DNA of 64,000 nucleotides from Cyanidiococcus yangmingshanensis (taxonomy: Eukaryota; Rhodophyta; Bangiophyceae; Cyanidiales; Cyanidiaceae): NCBI GenBank assembly GCA_013995675.1, contig VWRR01000001.1:558001-622000 (forward strand), given 5' to 3'. Below, piece by piece: positions 39,636 through 49,911 of the stretch. Below the pieces are notes generated by a model. That model worked only from the letters and a program-made list of their open reading frames with translations. It was not told where the DNA came from and ran no database searches. A program made the position numbers and the translations under genes. Numbering within the stretch: position 1 is the stretch's first letter; each line of letters starts with the position of its first letter.

Positions 39636-40770
39636 ATGACGCTTTCGCGACTGGCTCCTACTAACATGCGTCGAAGACGGTGGCATTTTCCTGGTCGACT
39701 ACGGAGCCGTTCCGTTATTTTTTGGGTTGTTTTGGTGTCTCTGACACTTTTTCTATCATATGGTTGGATTTTACCACGATTAAACTGGAAAGACAACGGA
39801 GCTGAACGAGAGAGGGGCGAGATAACGACGGAGAAGGAAGCGACTAGGCGACTAGGACGGCTCTATCGCCTGGCGCTCTCGCTTGATGACTCCAGGCACT
39901 GCACCTTTGTGGTTGGTGTAGGTCCAGTTGCGCGGGGTAGAGATCTTCAGCGCCTGATAAGTTGGCATGGTTTCAGTTGGCTGTTTTGGAATCGTCGCGT
40001 ATACTACCTACAAGGGCTTGATGTCGCGGCGCTCCGCTTGGTTCAGACTACGAAACCCCGCAGTTTGCGTAGTGACGTCGTTTTTTCGCGCATTGAGTCT
40101 GAGCGAGCCATCGATGGTGTCATTGGATGCGCGGTATCTCATTTGTTGGCGCTGCGCAGTGCGCTGCTGCGGGGATGTGAGACGGCGCTCTTCCTCGAGG
40201 ATGACACCTCTCTGGGTCTGATGGGTCTCTGGGATAAACCAGTTGCTGATTCCATACGTGAATACGCTGCACAAGAGTACCCGGTTCTGCAGATGGAGCT
40301 CAAGTTGCGTTCGTTTCTTGAGCGTGGGCATTCGGGTGCGCTGGGCCTCGAGAAGCTCCCCGTTCGATGTAGCGCACGCCACACCGTACCGCATCAATTC
40401 AAAGTGACGTATGGCACTGGCGCGTATGGCATGTCTCGTATTGGCATGAAACGGACGCTGCAGCGTTTCATTGCCGATGATGCATGGCACGCGCTATCGT
40501 GCCATGTACCAGAAACCAGTGGACGTAAGCAAAGTCATCGCAGCTGGCGGGCACGCCGACGTCTACGTGATCCTGAACTCGTCAACGACGAAGGTATTGT
40601 GGCCGCCCTATTTTCACGAGGAAGTGGATTCGAAGAGTCTTGTTCGCCCGAGCGAGAGCACTGGGAACTCGCACCAGCCGCAGCATGTCGCGTCGGCGAA
40701 ACATGCAATCAAAGCGAATCTTCTCTGGGCGAGGGCATGCAGAGAATACATCATGGATGCCATCGTATGA
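39636..40770 (+). CDS. Golgi type II glycosyltransferase, GT25-like, one frame break
   Basis: Short basic N-terminus, a single membrane anchor (VIFWVVLVSLTLFLSYGWIL, about residues 26-47) and a luminal catalytic domain, the layout of Golgi glycosyltransferases. The core motif GCAVSHLLALRSALLRG then ALFLEDDTSL matches the GT25-like pattern GCxxSHxxA...LEDD, where EDD binds metal and the nucleotide sugar. YGTGAYGMSRIGM follows. Near 40486-40487 (GG) one extra base must be dropped to continue as YQKPVDVSKVIAAGGHADVY and PPYFHEEVDSKS, the expected donor-side end. The substrate is unknown. Confidence 0.72.
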
Positions 40771-41274
40771 CTCGATGACGGGCGAATGGATGTGGCCTTT
40801 ATGGTGCGATCGCATGAACGGAGCATAGGCGAGTGGATGTCGCTCTGATTCGCATTCCATCCCGAGCGGGCTTTTGCTGCTTAACGTAAAGGCCCGGGTT
40901 TGATCGAGTTGCGCAACCGTGACGATAGCGGACGTCACTGCTGTACATCAACCGGGCCAACCGAATGCAGACATGGTGCGTGCATCTCGACTCGAGGTCC
41001 TTATACCTGCATGCCGATGGCTGTTCGCGAGACTTTGCGAACGGGACCAGCTGATGCTTGTCGGATCCGAAACATTCGCGGCACGTCATAATGCGCGTAT
41101 GAACGCGTCAAGGATATGGTGTGCCTGACAGAAATCCGTTTTGTCCCGGTTTTGGCCAACGGATGTGGTCGCCCGAATACGGGCATGTCAAGGGTATCTC
41201 GTGATCAGTCGTAAGCGATGCAAGAGCAGAGCATTCAACGCGAGCGCTCATGATCCGTGGACATTGGGGTTCGT
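40771..41274. other. intergenic, no gene recognised
   Basis: About 500 bases between convergent genes. Confidence 0.5.
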
Positions 41275-42507
41275 TCAAGCCAGCTCAGCCATGATTTCCT
41301 CCATTTTCTCAATGATGGCAGCTGTAAATTCTTTCGTGGTCGCACGGCCGCCCATGTCCGGTGTCCGAATGTCAGTATTCTCATACACTTCGGTCACTGC
41401 ATCCTGAATAAAATCCGCAAAATCGAACATTTTCAAGTAGCGTAACATCATGACACCAGCTAGAATGGTTGCAGTCGGGTTAGCGATCCCTTTGCCAGCG
41501 ATGCCTTTGCCCGCGTGCCGCACACCTTGTTCAAACATGGCACCACTTGGGCCTATGTTTGCGCCAGGGAAGAGGCCCGTGCCACCCCCGAGACTCGTTG
41601 CCACACTGCCGACGATATTTCCGTAGAGATTCGGTAGAAGAACAACATCAAAATGCTGTGGTTGACTCACCATCCGCATGCAGGTGGCATCCACAATCAT
41701 ACTCTCGAACTCAATGAATGGATATTTGGATGCAACCTGGCGCGCACATTCCAAAAACAGTCCATCTGCTGACTTGAGAATATTTGCCTTGTGTACACAA
41801 GTCACCTTCTTGCGGTTGTTGCGCATCGCATAGCGGAAGGCGTATTCGGCAATCCGAAGCGAGTGCTCCTCCGTTACAATCTTGAGCGACTCAACCACGC
41901 CGTCAACTGCCGAGTGTTCAAGCCCGCTGTATTCTCCTTCTGTGTTCTCTCGAACGAGAACAATGTCGATGTTGTCGTACTTGGCCTTCACTCCGGGAAT
42001 CGGGAAGACATGGACCACATTCGCAAACAAATCGAAACCTCGTCGCAAGAGAATATTGATCGAAGTCCCTTGGAAACCATACGGCGTGTGGAAGGGACCC
42101 TTCATGACTAGGCGGTTTCGATTCACCGCATCAACAATGGCGGACGGCAAACCTTTCTCTGGCTCAGGGATATGATAGGCTTCAAACTCCACCGGCACAT
42201 TGGCTGCACCGAAGACGCTCACCAACGAGTCCATGCACTCTGGGCCAATCCCTTCACCTGGTAGCAACGTGATTAGTTTCGTGTCGCCCAGAGACGTCGC
42301 CGATGGATACACATTATAAACATCACCGTCAATGGATGTCGGTGATATGATTGGTGTTCCCTGTCGAAGCGCTGGAGACACGAAGCGGCGAACGTCGGTC
42401 GCAGTAGGCGCCTGTGTGCTACTAGTCAGTGCTCGCCACGATCCGCTGTTGCAAAGTGGTCCAAGTGCTCGTCGACCAAACCGAAATAGAGACTGGTGAA
42501 CGTTCAT
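41275..42507 (-). CDS. NAD-isocitrate dehydrogenase, regulatory-type subunit
   Basis: Mitochondrial TCA-cycle enzyme subunit, 410 residues with a 60-70-residue presequence (MNVHQSLFRFGRRALG). Family blocks: TLLPGEGIGPE, LVRENTEGEYSGLEH, NNRKKVTCVHKANILKSADG, VDATCMRMV, PNLYGNIVGSVATSLGGGTG and NPTATILAGVMMLRYL. The wording FEQGVRHAGKG and PNLYGNIV is closer to plant IDH regulatory subunits than to the catalytic subunit (which has NLYGDI). Complete in one frame. Confidence 0.93.
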   Translation of the reverse strand: MNVHQSLFRFGRRALGPLCNSGSWRALTSSTQAPTATDVRRFVSPALRQGTPIISPTSIDGDVYNVYPSATSLGDTKLITLLPGEGIGPECMDSLVSVFGAANVPVEFEAYHIPEPEKGLPSAIVDAVNRNRLVMKGPFHTPYGFQGTSINILLRRGFDLFANVVHVFPIPGVKAKYDNIDIVLVRENTEGEYSGLEHSAVDGVVESLKIVTEEHSLRIAEYAFRYAMRNNRKKVTCVHKANILKSADGLFLECARQVASKYPFIEFESMIVDATCMRMVSQPQHFDVVLLPNLYGNIVGSVATSLGGGTGLFPGANIGPSGAMFEQGVRHAGKGIAGKGIANPTATILAGVMMLRYLKMFDFADFIQDAVTEVYENTDIRTPDMGGRATTKEFTAAIIEKMEEIMAELA

Positions 42508-43835
42508 GATCAGTTCAGCGATCGTCTATGATCGTCTTCGATAGACGAGAAACAAGTCCGTCGAAGCGAAGTCTCCACGGCGAGTTGACTTCTTGCAGCT
42601 GCAACTCCAACCAGGATTGTCGGACAGTCCGAAATCAAGCCGCCCACTTCGTCGCTGGCAGAAAACGCTACCGCTTGGTGTTTTATAGAGGCGATCGAAG
42701 CGAAGATCTTGAAGAACGGCGGCTCCGCAGCACAAACCTTTCGTCTGCGAACAGGTGCATCCGATGAGACGATCGGCGCCCATCACCGGAGACAACGTAA
42801 AGGAACGCTGCCAAAGAACGGAGCTATTGTTGTGCCTCGAAAAGGGACCATTCAGCGGGTAGAACGCACGAACAATACAAGATCTTATGTTCCGTGAGTG
42901 ACTCTGCATACCATCGTTGTGTCTGACGTGTGCGTGGCCTAGATTAATTCGTTGTGAAAGAGGATCTGAGCGGGCCTTCTGGCTTCGAATACCTCGGAGT
43001 TTTTGAACGAGTCCTCGAGTTTTCGTGATTCAGAGCGATAGAACCCGAGATCTAAAGAGATTCGACTGGATTGGGACCGTTCTATAACATGAACATATGG
43101 AGACTGAAGAATTCTACTCGTCGACAGCAGAAGAATTCAAAAATATTCTGGTCTGGTGGCGTTGAGGCGAGCGACCGGATGCAGTCGGTAGAACCAATAT
43201 TCATGAGTTTTCCTCTTGGATCGACATTTTAGGAGGACCATTCGATCATCTTTTAGCCATGCATATGAAGCGCCATTCGGGGGTACACTTAGGTCTCTGA
43301 ACAGAACGGGAGACGCCTGCATAGGGGAAAAAGTTTTGATGATCTGGGACGAAGAGGAGCCTTGCTTATATTGGTCTGACCTAGTTCCCAGGCCAAAACC
43401 AGCCTGTCGTGGTCGATCGGGCATGCGCTTGTTGACGCGATACTTGCTGCATCATTTGAATTTGAAGAATACTCCAAGCAAGTGCTTACCGGATCGGTCG
43501 TGAGTATCTCGATCGCTAGAAACAAGCCGCTGCCAACAACTCGCACTCCATGTCGAATCCCCTGCCCAAGGGCATGTGAACGAAGCATACAGCCAAGTAT
43601 TCACGCTGAATATGGAGAGAATTTCGCGAATCGTCCTAGACTAGTAGCGGATCAGATCCGAGCTGGATCTTCGAAGACGGTACTCAAAAGAGCACGTCAG
43701 CGGATATCGTGTCCCTAATCGCAGAAATCTTCGCAAAGTGTCACGCTTATGACGCAAGTCTTTTTACTGCTGCACTCTCCTTTCGAAAACTCATTGCATC
43801 TCTATGTATCCAGACGCATAGGGTATTTTTCATCT
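42508..43835. other. intergenic, no gene recognised
   Basis: About 1.3 kb upstream of the IDH gene and downstream of MDHAR. A 127-codon minus frame (42526-42909) has no recognisable feature. Confidence 0.5.
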
Positions 43836-45152
43836 CTACAAGGCCTTTAGAAACCCATCGGGATCTTTCGCCGCTGCAGCTTGCTCTAGACGCTCCATGT
43901 CCGCCGGTGGACGCGTCCGCGCCAGCTCTTTCAATTTCGCCTCCTCCTGTTCTGTGCCACTTTCGATAAAGGTTCCCACAATGTGGCCGCTGTCGTCGAT
44001 CCACACCGCGACAAGCTTCGGGTTCATCTCGCCTGCCACAATGGTCTTCGCGTTGGGAGGCGTGTCTCCCCAGAATTTCCATGACAGGTTGAATACCTTA
44101 CTGTAGAAGAAGGGAAGATAGTCATAGGGCTCTGTTGATGCACCAACCATGACGTCCACCGCATGCATCGCAGACTGGCGAGCGTGCCCAACGTGTTCAA
44201 CGCGTGTCATCCGATTCCCATACATTTTTAAGGGGAACGTGATGACGTCACCAGCGCCGAAAACGTCCGGATTCGATGTGCGCAGATGTTCGTCAACCTT
44301 GATACCACGAGCTTCCATCGCCAGTGCCTTGTCGAAAAGCGCAGTTCGTGGCTTTGCGCCAATACCAACGACGACCATATCAGCTTCCAACACAGCACCG
44401 CTCTTCAGGCGTATGAATCTGACTCGACCACTTCCGTGCTCGTCCGCGAACGAGTCTACCACTGTGCCCTTGATGAAGCTAACGCCCTTCTCAGCATAGA
44501 TACGCTCATAGTGTGCGGCAATTTGAGGTGTAAATAGACGCGCCATGACGTGCGGTTCAGGAAAGACCATCGTGACGCGAACGCCGTTCGCAACCAGGGC
44601 GGCTGTGCACTCCAGCCCGATGTAGCCGCCGCCAACAACAACGGCATGCTTGTTCACATTCGCCTTCATCGCCTCGTACAGTTTCTCCGCCTCTGCGATT
44701 TCTCGCAAATAATAGATGCCGTCAAGTTCTGCACCGGCCATACCGAGTTCGTTCAGATGCAGCGCGTCAGCGCCAGTCGCTAACAGCAGCTTCCCGTACG
44801 CGTACTGGCTTCCGTCCTTGGCAGTCAAACGTTTCGACGCCAGATCAGCTTTGACGATCTCTGTAGAGAGCAGCAAGTCCACACCGTGTTTCGCGTACCA
44901 GTCCGGCGTCTGAGGAGCGCCTCCCGCGGCGACGCAGGTGTGAAAGCCGGGCAAACGAGCTGGCGGGTTCGCTGTCAAATACCCCTTCGACAAGGCCGGT
45001 CGCTCGTACGGAGCCACTGATTCAGCAGATATAACGGCCAGCTTGTGAGCTGCTATCGCATGCTTCTCCACAAGCTGTCGCGCGGCATATCCGGCAGCGT
45101 TTCCCCCGCCCAGCACGATGTACTCATATGCTTTCACGGATGTAGTGCTCAT
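43836..45152 (-). CDS. MDHAR: monodehydroascorbate reductase
   Basis: FAD enzyme that regenerates ascorbate from monodehydroascorbate using NAD(P)H. It has 438 residues, starting MSTTSVKAYEYIVLGGGNAA. FAD site: VLGGGNAAGYAARQL. Family block PYERPALSKGYL. NAD(P)H site: VVVGGGYIGLECTAAL. Second FAD site: DVFGAGDV, then VEHVGHARQSAMHAV. There is no presequence or C-terminal membrane anchor, so cytosolic. The frame stays open for another 226 codons upstream, but that part is Arg-rich and not family-like, so I excluded it. Confidence 0.95.
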   Translation of the reverse strand: MSTTSVKAYEYIVLGGGNAAGYAARQLVEKHAIAAHKLAVISAESVAPYERPALSKGYLTANPPARLPGFHTCVAAGGAPQTPDWYAKHGVDLLLSTEIVKADLASKRLTAKDGSQYAYGKLLLATGADALHLNELGMAGAELDGIYYLREIAEAEKLYEAMKANVNKHAVVVGGGYIGLECTAALVANGVRVTMVFPEPHVMARLFTPQIAAHYERIYAEKGVSFIKGTVVDSFADEHGSGRVRFIRLKSGAVLEADMVVVGIGAKPRTALFDKALAMEARGIKVDEHLRTSNPDVFGAGDVITFPLKMYGNRMTRVEHVGHARQSAMHAVDVMVGASTEPYDYLPFFYSKVFNLSWKFWGDTPPNAKTIVAGEMNPKLVAVWIDDSGHIVGTFIESGTEQEEAKLKELARTRPPADMERLEQAAAAKDPDGFLKAL

Positions 45153-46052
45153 GGACCAATTGTGTTTTCGGATAGGACCCGATCTGTACCTTCCCGCTCT
45201 CCAGCTCAGTGAACAGTTTCGCTCTCTACAGTTCTGACGAGTGCGCAGCGCACTCAATGTATCCACAAACGTGCTCGTCCCCGAACGTGCTGCACACCGA
45301 GCCAGACACTGCATAGTGTCTTGGCGTGCTCGTCTTCTGGACGAGATGCGTCGGCGCGTGGCGGTGCGCCTCCAGCCCCAGGCCGCCGGGATGCTGGCCG
45401 AGCAGCGACCGAGGGCGTCATCGGACGTTGATCGGTTCGTTGCCTGGCGCGGCGTTCGCGCGTTGCTGCACCAGACATCTCTCTCGATCGAGGGATGCTG
45501 CGGCCCGTGCCCTCGGCACTTGATTCGCCCGATCGGCGCTGGATCGCTTCGACTGCGCATGCCGATCCATCCGACTGGGGCCGGCTGGCCCCGGGGGTGC
45601 TGCGATCTCAAGGGCGCTGTGATCCGCCCGCGCACCATCAACATTGGTATCTTTTTTCGCAGGGATGTTGCGGCGACGACGCGTGAATCTTGAACCGTGA
45701 ATCCATGCGGTTTCGGCGCAGCGCTGTTTTGGTGTGGATGTGTGACAATGGCGGCCAGGTACGAGTACACAGTCGCTGGCTGGCGATCATGCTGCATTAT
45801 CCATTTTCGCGGTCGCCGTAGCGGAATCACGGCGCGTGCAGCGGAGCACTGGGCACCATCGACGCTCGCACTGTACGCCTGCTGTGCGTCGAACGATCAC
45901 AGCCAGACGATGAAGCGCTGCGGTGCCGCTGCAATCCATCGCGCTGCGCGACGACGATTTTGCTCAACACGCTCGAGACGTTGAGCGCTCCTATGTTAGT
46001 TGCAGTTTTCTTGTTGTTTTGAGCTTCGAGTTAGGATATACTGGCTGGGGAC
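45153..46052. other. GC-rich divergent spacer MDHAR / HAT-repeat gene
   Basis: About 900 bases. From about 45240 to 45690 it is visibly more GC-rich than its surroundings and open in several frames: 150 codons on the plus strand at 45241-45693 and the upstream extension of the MDHAR frame on the minus strand. None shows a domain. It may be a CpG-rich promoter or an unrecognised small gene. Confidence 0.5.
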
Positions 46053-48356
46053 ATGGTCTGCTGGTGCCGAGGAATACAGCTGGGTGATCAGAGTGTGGCG
46101 TTCATACCTGTGACTGCCGCCATTCTTCACACCGGCGGTGTCTGTGGGCAGGTCAAGTTCGCTGCTCGCAAACAGCGACCCTGTTCGTCACAGAGACGGC
46201 GCTTGTTTTGGTTGTTGGTCGCTAGCGAGCGCAAGGTCCCTTCGACAGACTCGACTCGGGGATCGAGTGAAAAGAAGGAGAAAAGAACGGTGCGATTCAC
46301 GGACGAAGAGCTTGCGCGCCTGTCACAACTCGTACGAGCGGAGTTGTTGATTGATGAGCAGAAGCCGCTGGAACTTTTGGAGCAAACGCAGAACTTTTCA
46401 GACATCGCTGCAACAAATCGGAGCAAACCTATTCAAGTCAACATTGACCTAGGGTTGTACCGAGCTCGAAGAGCAGCTCAACGAGGTCGGCTAGACCAAG
46501 CTCGCTCGTGGTACCTTCGTTGTTTGGAGTGGAATGTGCGCGAAGGACGCGCCTGGCTCGGGCTCGCGCGGCTCGCCGAACGGGTAAATAATATCGCGCT
46601 CGCACGAAGGTTTTTTCGATACGGAGTGCGTTGCGCAGACGCAGCACCGGCAGACTTGTCCGAACCGCATGAGTTTGCCAATCCTGACGCACTGGCGACG
46701 GTTGCCGAATCAAATGATTCGTTCTTTTTGGAAGAAAGATCACCAGGGGTTGCCGAACCGAATCGAACGATGCTGGGTCGCCACCCGCAACCCGGTGTAA
46801 ATGTGCATCTCCTCCAGGCTTGGGCTGTGATGGAGGAATCGGTCGGAGACGTTGACCGAGCTCGACGGCTCCTCCGTTCGGCAGTGCGCGTCGCACCAGA
46901 TCATGTTGCCTCCTGGGTGGCGTTCGCCATGCTGGAATACCGCCAGGGCAATGATCAGGCGTCGTTGCAGCGGATCGTGCAGGCAAACAGGCTCGAGCCG
47001 CAAAATTACTTCGCTTGGCATGTACGCGGCATGATTGAATGGCGCTCGTTTCGTCGGTACGAGCTCGCTCGTCAGGCATTCGAGAAAAGTTTAGCGTTGA
47101 ATCCAAGCAACTCGGCAACCTACCACGCTTATGCGTGCATGGAGTGCTGGGCATTGAACAATGTACAGCGAGCTCGAGAGCTCTTTGATACTGCTCTGCG
47201 CAAGGCGAACCCGCGGAACCGCTTCATCCTACAGAGCTGGGCCCTTTTGGAGGCGGAGAGGGCGGACGATTTGAAAGCCGCTCGGGGGCTTTTTGCAAAA
47301 GGCACGCAGGCGCATCCGCGTGACGCTGCCATTTGGCAATCGTGGGCGCTCGTGGAAGCGCGACGGGCAAAGGACATGCAGACTGCTCGCAAACTATTTA
47401 CGGCAGCGCTCCATGCGGATCCTCAACACCTAGCTGCCTGGCAAGCTTGGGCCATGCTTGAAGCAGACAGGAGTAATGGGGGTGATGGCATGGACCAGGC
47501 TCGACGGCTCTTCCAGAAGGGAGTGTGGGCGGCTCCGGATTCACCCGATATTGGACGCATCTGGCACGCCTGGGCAACGGCTGAGTTCGTTTATGCTCGG
47601 GATCTGGATCGCGCTCGACGTTGCTGCCAACTAGGCCTCGAGGCTGACGAACGCGTGCAAGGCCCTGATGGTCGTAGCGCGGATGAAAGAGACGAAGAAT
47701 GGCATGGGGAGGCATTTTCATCGAGACAGTCGTATCCCCAAGTGTCCCTGCAAAACTTTGTGGTTGAGACCGATGGGATTCAGGACTTACCGGTCTCCGC
47801 GAACCGTTCCTCCTACCTACAAAGGCAGCGTTATCGAACACGAAGCGGCAACGCCCGAATGCTCGAGCGTGGGCGCGACCTCCTCAGAGCAACACCCATG
47901 CTATATACGCTCCTTGGGCAGATCGAGGCCCTTGCGGGTGACCTGAAGGCGTCTCGCGCGTGCTTTGAGAAAGCCGTTGCGTTGGATCCTGGGAACACCA
48001 GTATCTGGCAAGCGTACGAGTACGTCGAGCGTGATTACGGGGAGGGCGCGAACGCGGCTCGTGACGTGAACCAGCGAGGCTTTATTGCCAGGAGCTTGCT
48101 GGAGAAAAACAAGGCGCGCATAAGAGCCGCGACCTCAGCAGACCTCGTGCAGGAGACAGGCACAGTCACCGAGCGCAAGCCTATTGACGAGCGGTTTCTG
48201 ACCACCAAGGAGATTCAAGTCCAGCTCAGCGAAGCACAAGCTGGAGACTATGCCTCCACGGGCACCTGGATTGAATTCCATGATCTTTTGCGGTTGACCT
48301 ATTCGGAGATGTCACGCTGGTTTCGTGCAACTATTCCAAACGAGTTCAAGGATTAG
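46053..48356 (+). CDS. HAT-repeat plastid RNA-stability factor, HCF107/MBB1-like
   Basis: 767 residues. The N-terminus is basic and Cys/Arg-rich (presequence). From about residue 120 it is built of about a dozen HAT/TPR-type repeats with the signature W..WA..E...D...AR.LF..G: for example WAVMEESVGDVDRARRLL, SWALLEAERADDLKAARGLF, SWALVEARRAKDMQTARKLF and AWAMLEADRSNGG. HCF107 (Arabidopsis) and MBB1 (Chlamydomonas) bind plastid psbB/psbH-region transcripts and protect their 5' ends with this repeat type. The regular spacing of Trp and the AR-LF pattern favour that family over the splicing factor Crooked-neck. Intact, no breaks over 2.3 kb. Confidence 0.8.
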   Translation: MVCWCRGIQLGDQSVAFIPVTAAILHTGGVCGQVKFAARKQRPCSSQRRRLFWLLVASERKVPSTDSTRGSSEKKEKRTVRFTDEELARLSQLVRAELLIDEQKPLELLEQTQNFSDIAATNRSKPIQVNIDLGLYRARRAAQRGRLDQARSWYLRCLEWNVREGRAWLGLARLAERVNNIALARRFFRYGVRCADAAPADLSEPHEFANPDALATVAESNDSFFLEERSPGVAEPNRTMLGRHPQPGVNVHLLQAWAVMEESVGDVDRARRLLRSAVRVAPDHVASWVAFAMLEYRQGNDQASLQRIVQANRLEPQNYFAWHVRGMIEWRSFRRYELARQAFEKSLALNPSNSATYHAYACMECWALNNVQRARELFDTALRKANPRNRFILQSWALLEAERADDLKAARGLFAKGTQAHPRDAAIWQSWALVEARRAKDMQTARKLFTAALHADPQHLAAWQAWAMLEADRSNGGDGMDQARRLFQKGVWAAPDSPDIGRIWHAWATAEFVYARDLDRARRCCQLGLEADERVQGPDGRSADERDEEWHGEAFSSRQSYPQVSLQNFVVETDGIQDLPVSANRSSYLQRQRYRTRSGNARMLERGRDLLRATPMLYTLLGQIEALAGDLKASRACFEKAVALDPGNTSIWQAYEYVERDYGEGANAARDVNQRGFIARSLLEKNKARIRAATSADLVQETGTVTERKPIDERFLTTKEIQVQLSEAQAGDYASTGTWIEFHDLLRLTYSEMSRWFRATIPNEFKD

Positions 48357-49213
48357 AGCGCACACATCTAGGAGAGAATCAACAGGCGCGCTGACTTGGA
48401 CTCGTCGTCTAGTTGCACCAAACACGCTGCTGTATAGGGTGATCGAGCCGGTGCTTCAAAATGGTACGAGCTGGTGCGTCTATAGAAGGTGGCGGAAACC
48501 TCGCGAGCCGAACTGCAGCCTCGGACGCCCCGCCGATCAACGGAGACAGAGCTTGAATACTAGAGAGCGCTTTTTTGTCCCAGCATGTAAAGTTGCGTAC
48601 GTCGTCGAAAACTTGCGCAAACGCGAGACCCTTTCTGATCGTTCGTAATCGGTGGATACCTTCGAGCAGTCGCTGCTCCACGGATAGAACGACACAGAAC
48701 GCGGCACTATTCCTTGATCGACACTCACCCGAATCATCATGAAAACCTCTCATACATCGACGACAATCGATAAAGTTTCCGTACAAAGTTGCGTAATCGT
48801 CACCGCTACCTCATCGCGCACATCTACCCACAGCGTCCCATGTATGCAACTCGGCAGTGGCGTGGTTGCTGCGATGCCGAGGCATCGACGACTCCTTCAG
48901 CGCCGCCACCACGCCACCCATACGGAGCGACGTGGACGGTTACGATTTTCGCAGGGGCTGTCGACGACGCCCAATGCACTGACGTGTCCACCGTGCTGGC
49001 CACAGCGCGCCTAGAGACAGACACGCCCCATCCCGATCGTCCTGGCGCGCTGCCCGAGGCGCGCACGGCGAACCGTTTTTTCTTGGAAAAGACCGGACAC
49101 GTGTCACGCCGGTGTCGGATTTGAACGGCACGGACCGCATGTCGTAGATTCCGACGCTGCGGTTATTACACTGGTGTTGTGTGCTCGTCGAACCGTGTAA
49201 CACAAGGAACAAA
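48357..49213. other. intergenic, no gene recognised
   Basis: About 860 bases between two plus-strand genes. Confidence 0.5.
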
Positions 49214-49549
49214 ATGAAAAAGTCATTTATCGCGTTTTGTTTTATGCTTTTGGCTCTGGTTGGTAGCGCTGTTGCGTTGCCAGTTCTGCGACAGTCCGGT
49301 CTGTACGGAGAGCCCAATCCGTTCGTTCCGCCTTCTTCTGGTGGAGGTAGCAGCGGTGGCAGTGGGTCGTCAACGAGTTCTTCGTCTGGTGGGTCAACTT
49401 CGAGCGGTGGAATCACACCACATACCGTCGGAGGAACTGGCACAGTCGCTCCGCCGACAATCGTTGGGGGCCCCACGGCGAGTGTCATGCCTAGCCCAAG
49501 TATGATGCCAAGCCCAAGCACGATGCCAGGAACGTTGACAATCGGTTAA
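49214..49549 (+). CDS. small secreted Gly/Ser/Pro-rich protein
   Basis: 111 residues starting at MKKSFIAFCFMLLALVGSAVA, a textbook signal peptide. The mature part is low-complexity: Gly/Ser runs (SSGGGSSGGSGSS), then Thr/Pro and a tandem MPSPSMMPSPSTMPG. No Cys after the signal, no membrane anchor. Likely a cell-surface or extracellular matrix protein; function unknown. Confidence 0.6.
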   Translation: MKKSFIAFCFMLLALVGSAVALPVLRQSGLYGEPNPFVPPSSGGGSSGGSGSSTSSSSGGSTSSGGITPHTVGGTGTVAPPTIVGGPTASVMPSPSMMPSPSTMPGTLTIG

Positions 49550-49911
49550 TGGACGCGTCTTTTGACAGCAAGGCCAATCATGGACCGCCGGATGGTGACA
49601 TACGCTCGCCATAAGCCCGATGTTGCATGGGTGGACTTTGGAGACGCACGAACTGCTGCGCTCTCGAGAGCAGCGCGATTTAGTCCGCTCCACAGGTGAA
49701 TGCTCGGGACAAAAATACGGCTTTGTTTGCCGTCATCTTGGCACAGCTCCATGACAGCGTTCGCCGGACAGACATATGGATCGAAATGGCGGGTCAAATG
49801 TGGGGACTGTATAACTCGGACATTCTGTAAAAGATTTCTGTGTATCCGAATTTAACTCCGTATCCAATTCTGTTCCTGATCGTTCGGGTCAGAGAGATTA
49901 TCCCGGGAATC
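49550..49911. other. intergenic between convergent genes
   Basis: About 360 bases, no feature recognised. Confidence 0.5.

Noticed and set aside
45153-45830. 226-codon upstream extension of MDHAR
   Set aside because: Arg-rich with no resemblance to a presequence of this family; the MSTTSV start fits relatives.
49105-49190. tRNA-like stretch on the minus strand with a GTTCAAATCC B-box
   Set aside because: The T-arm stem does not pair and no clear D-arm or anticodon arm can be drawn.
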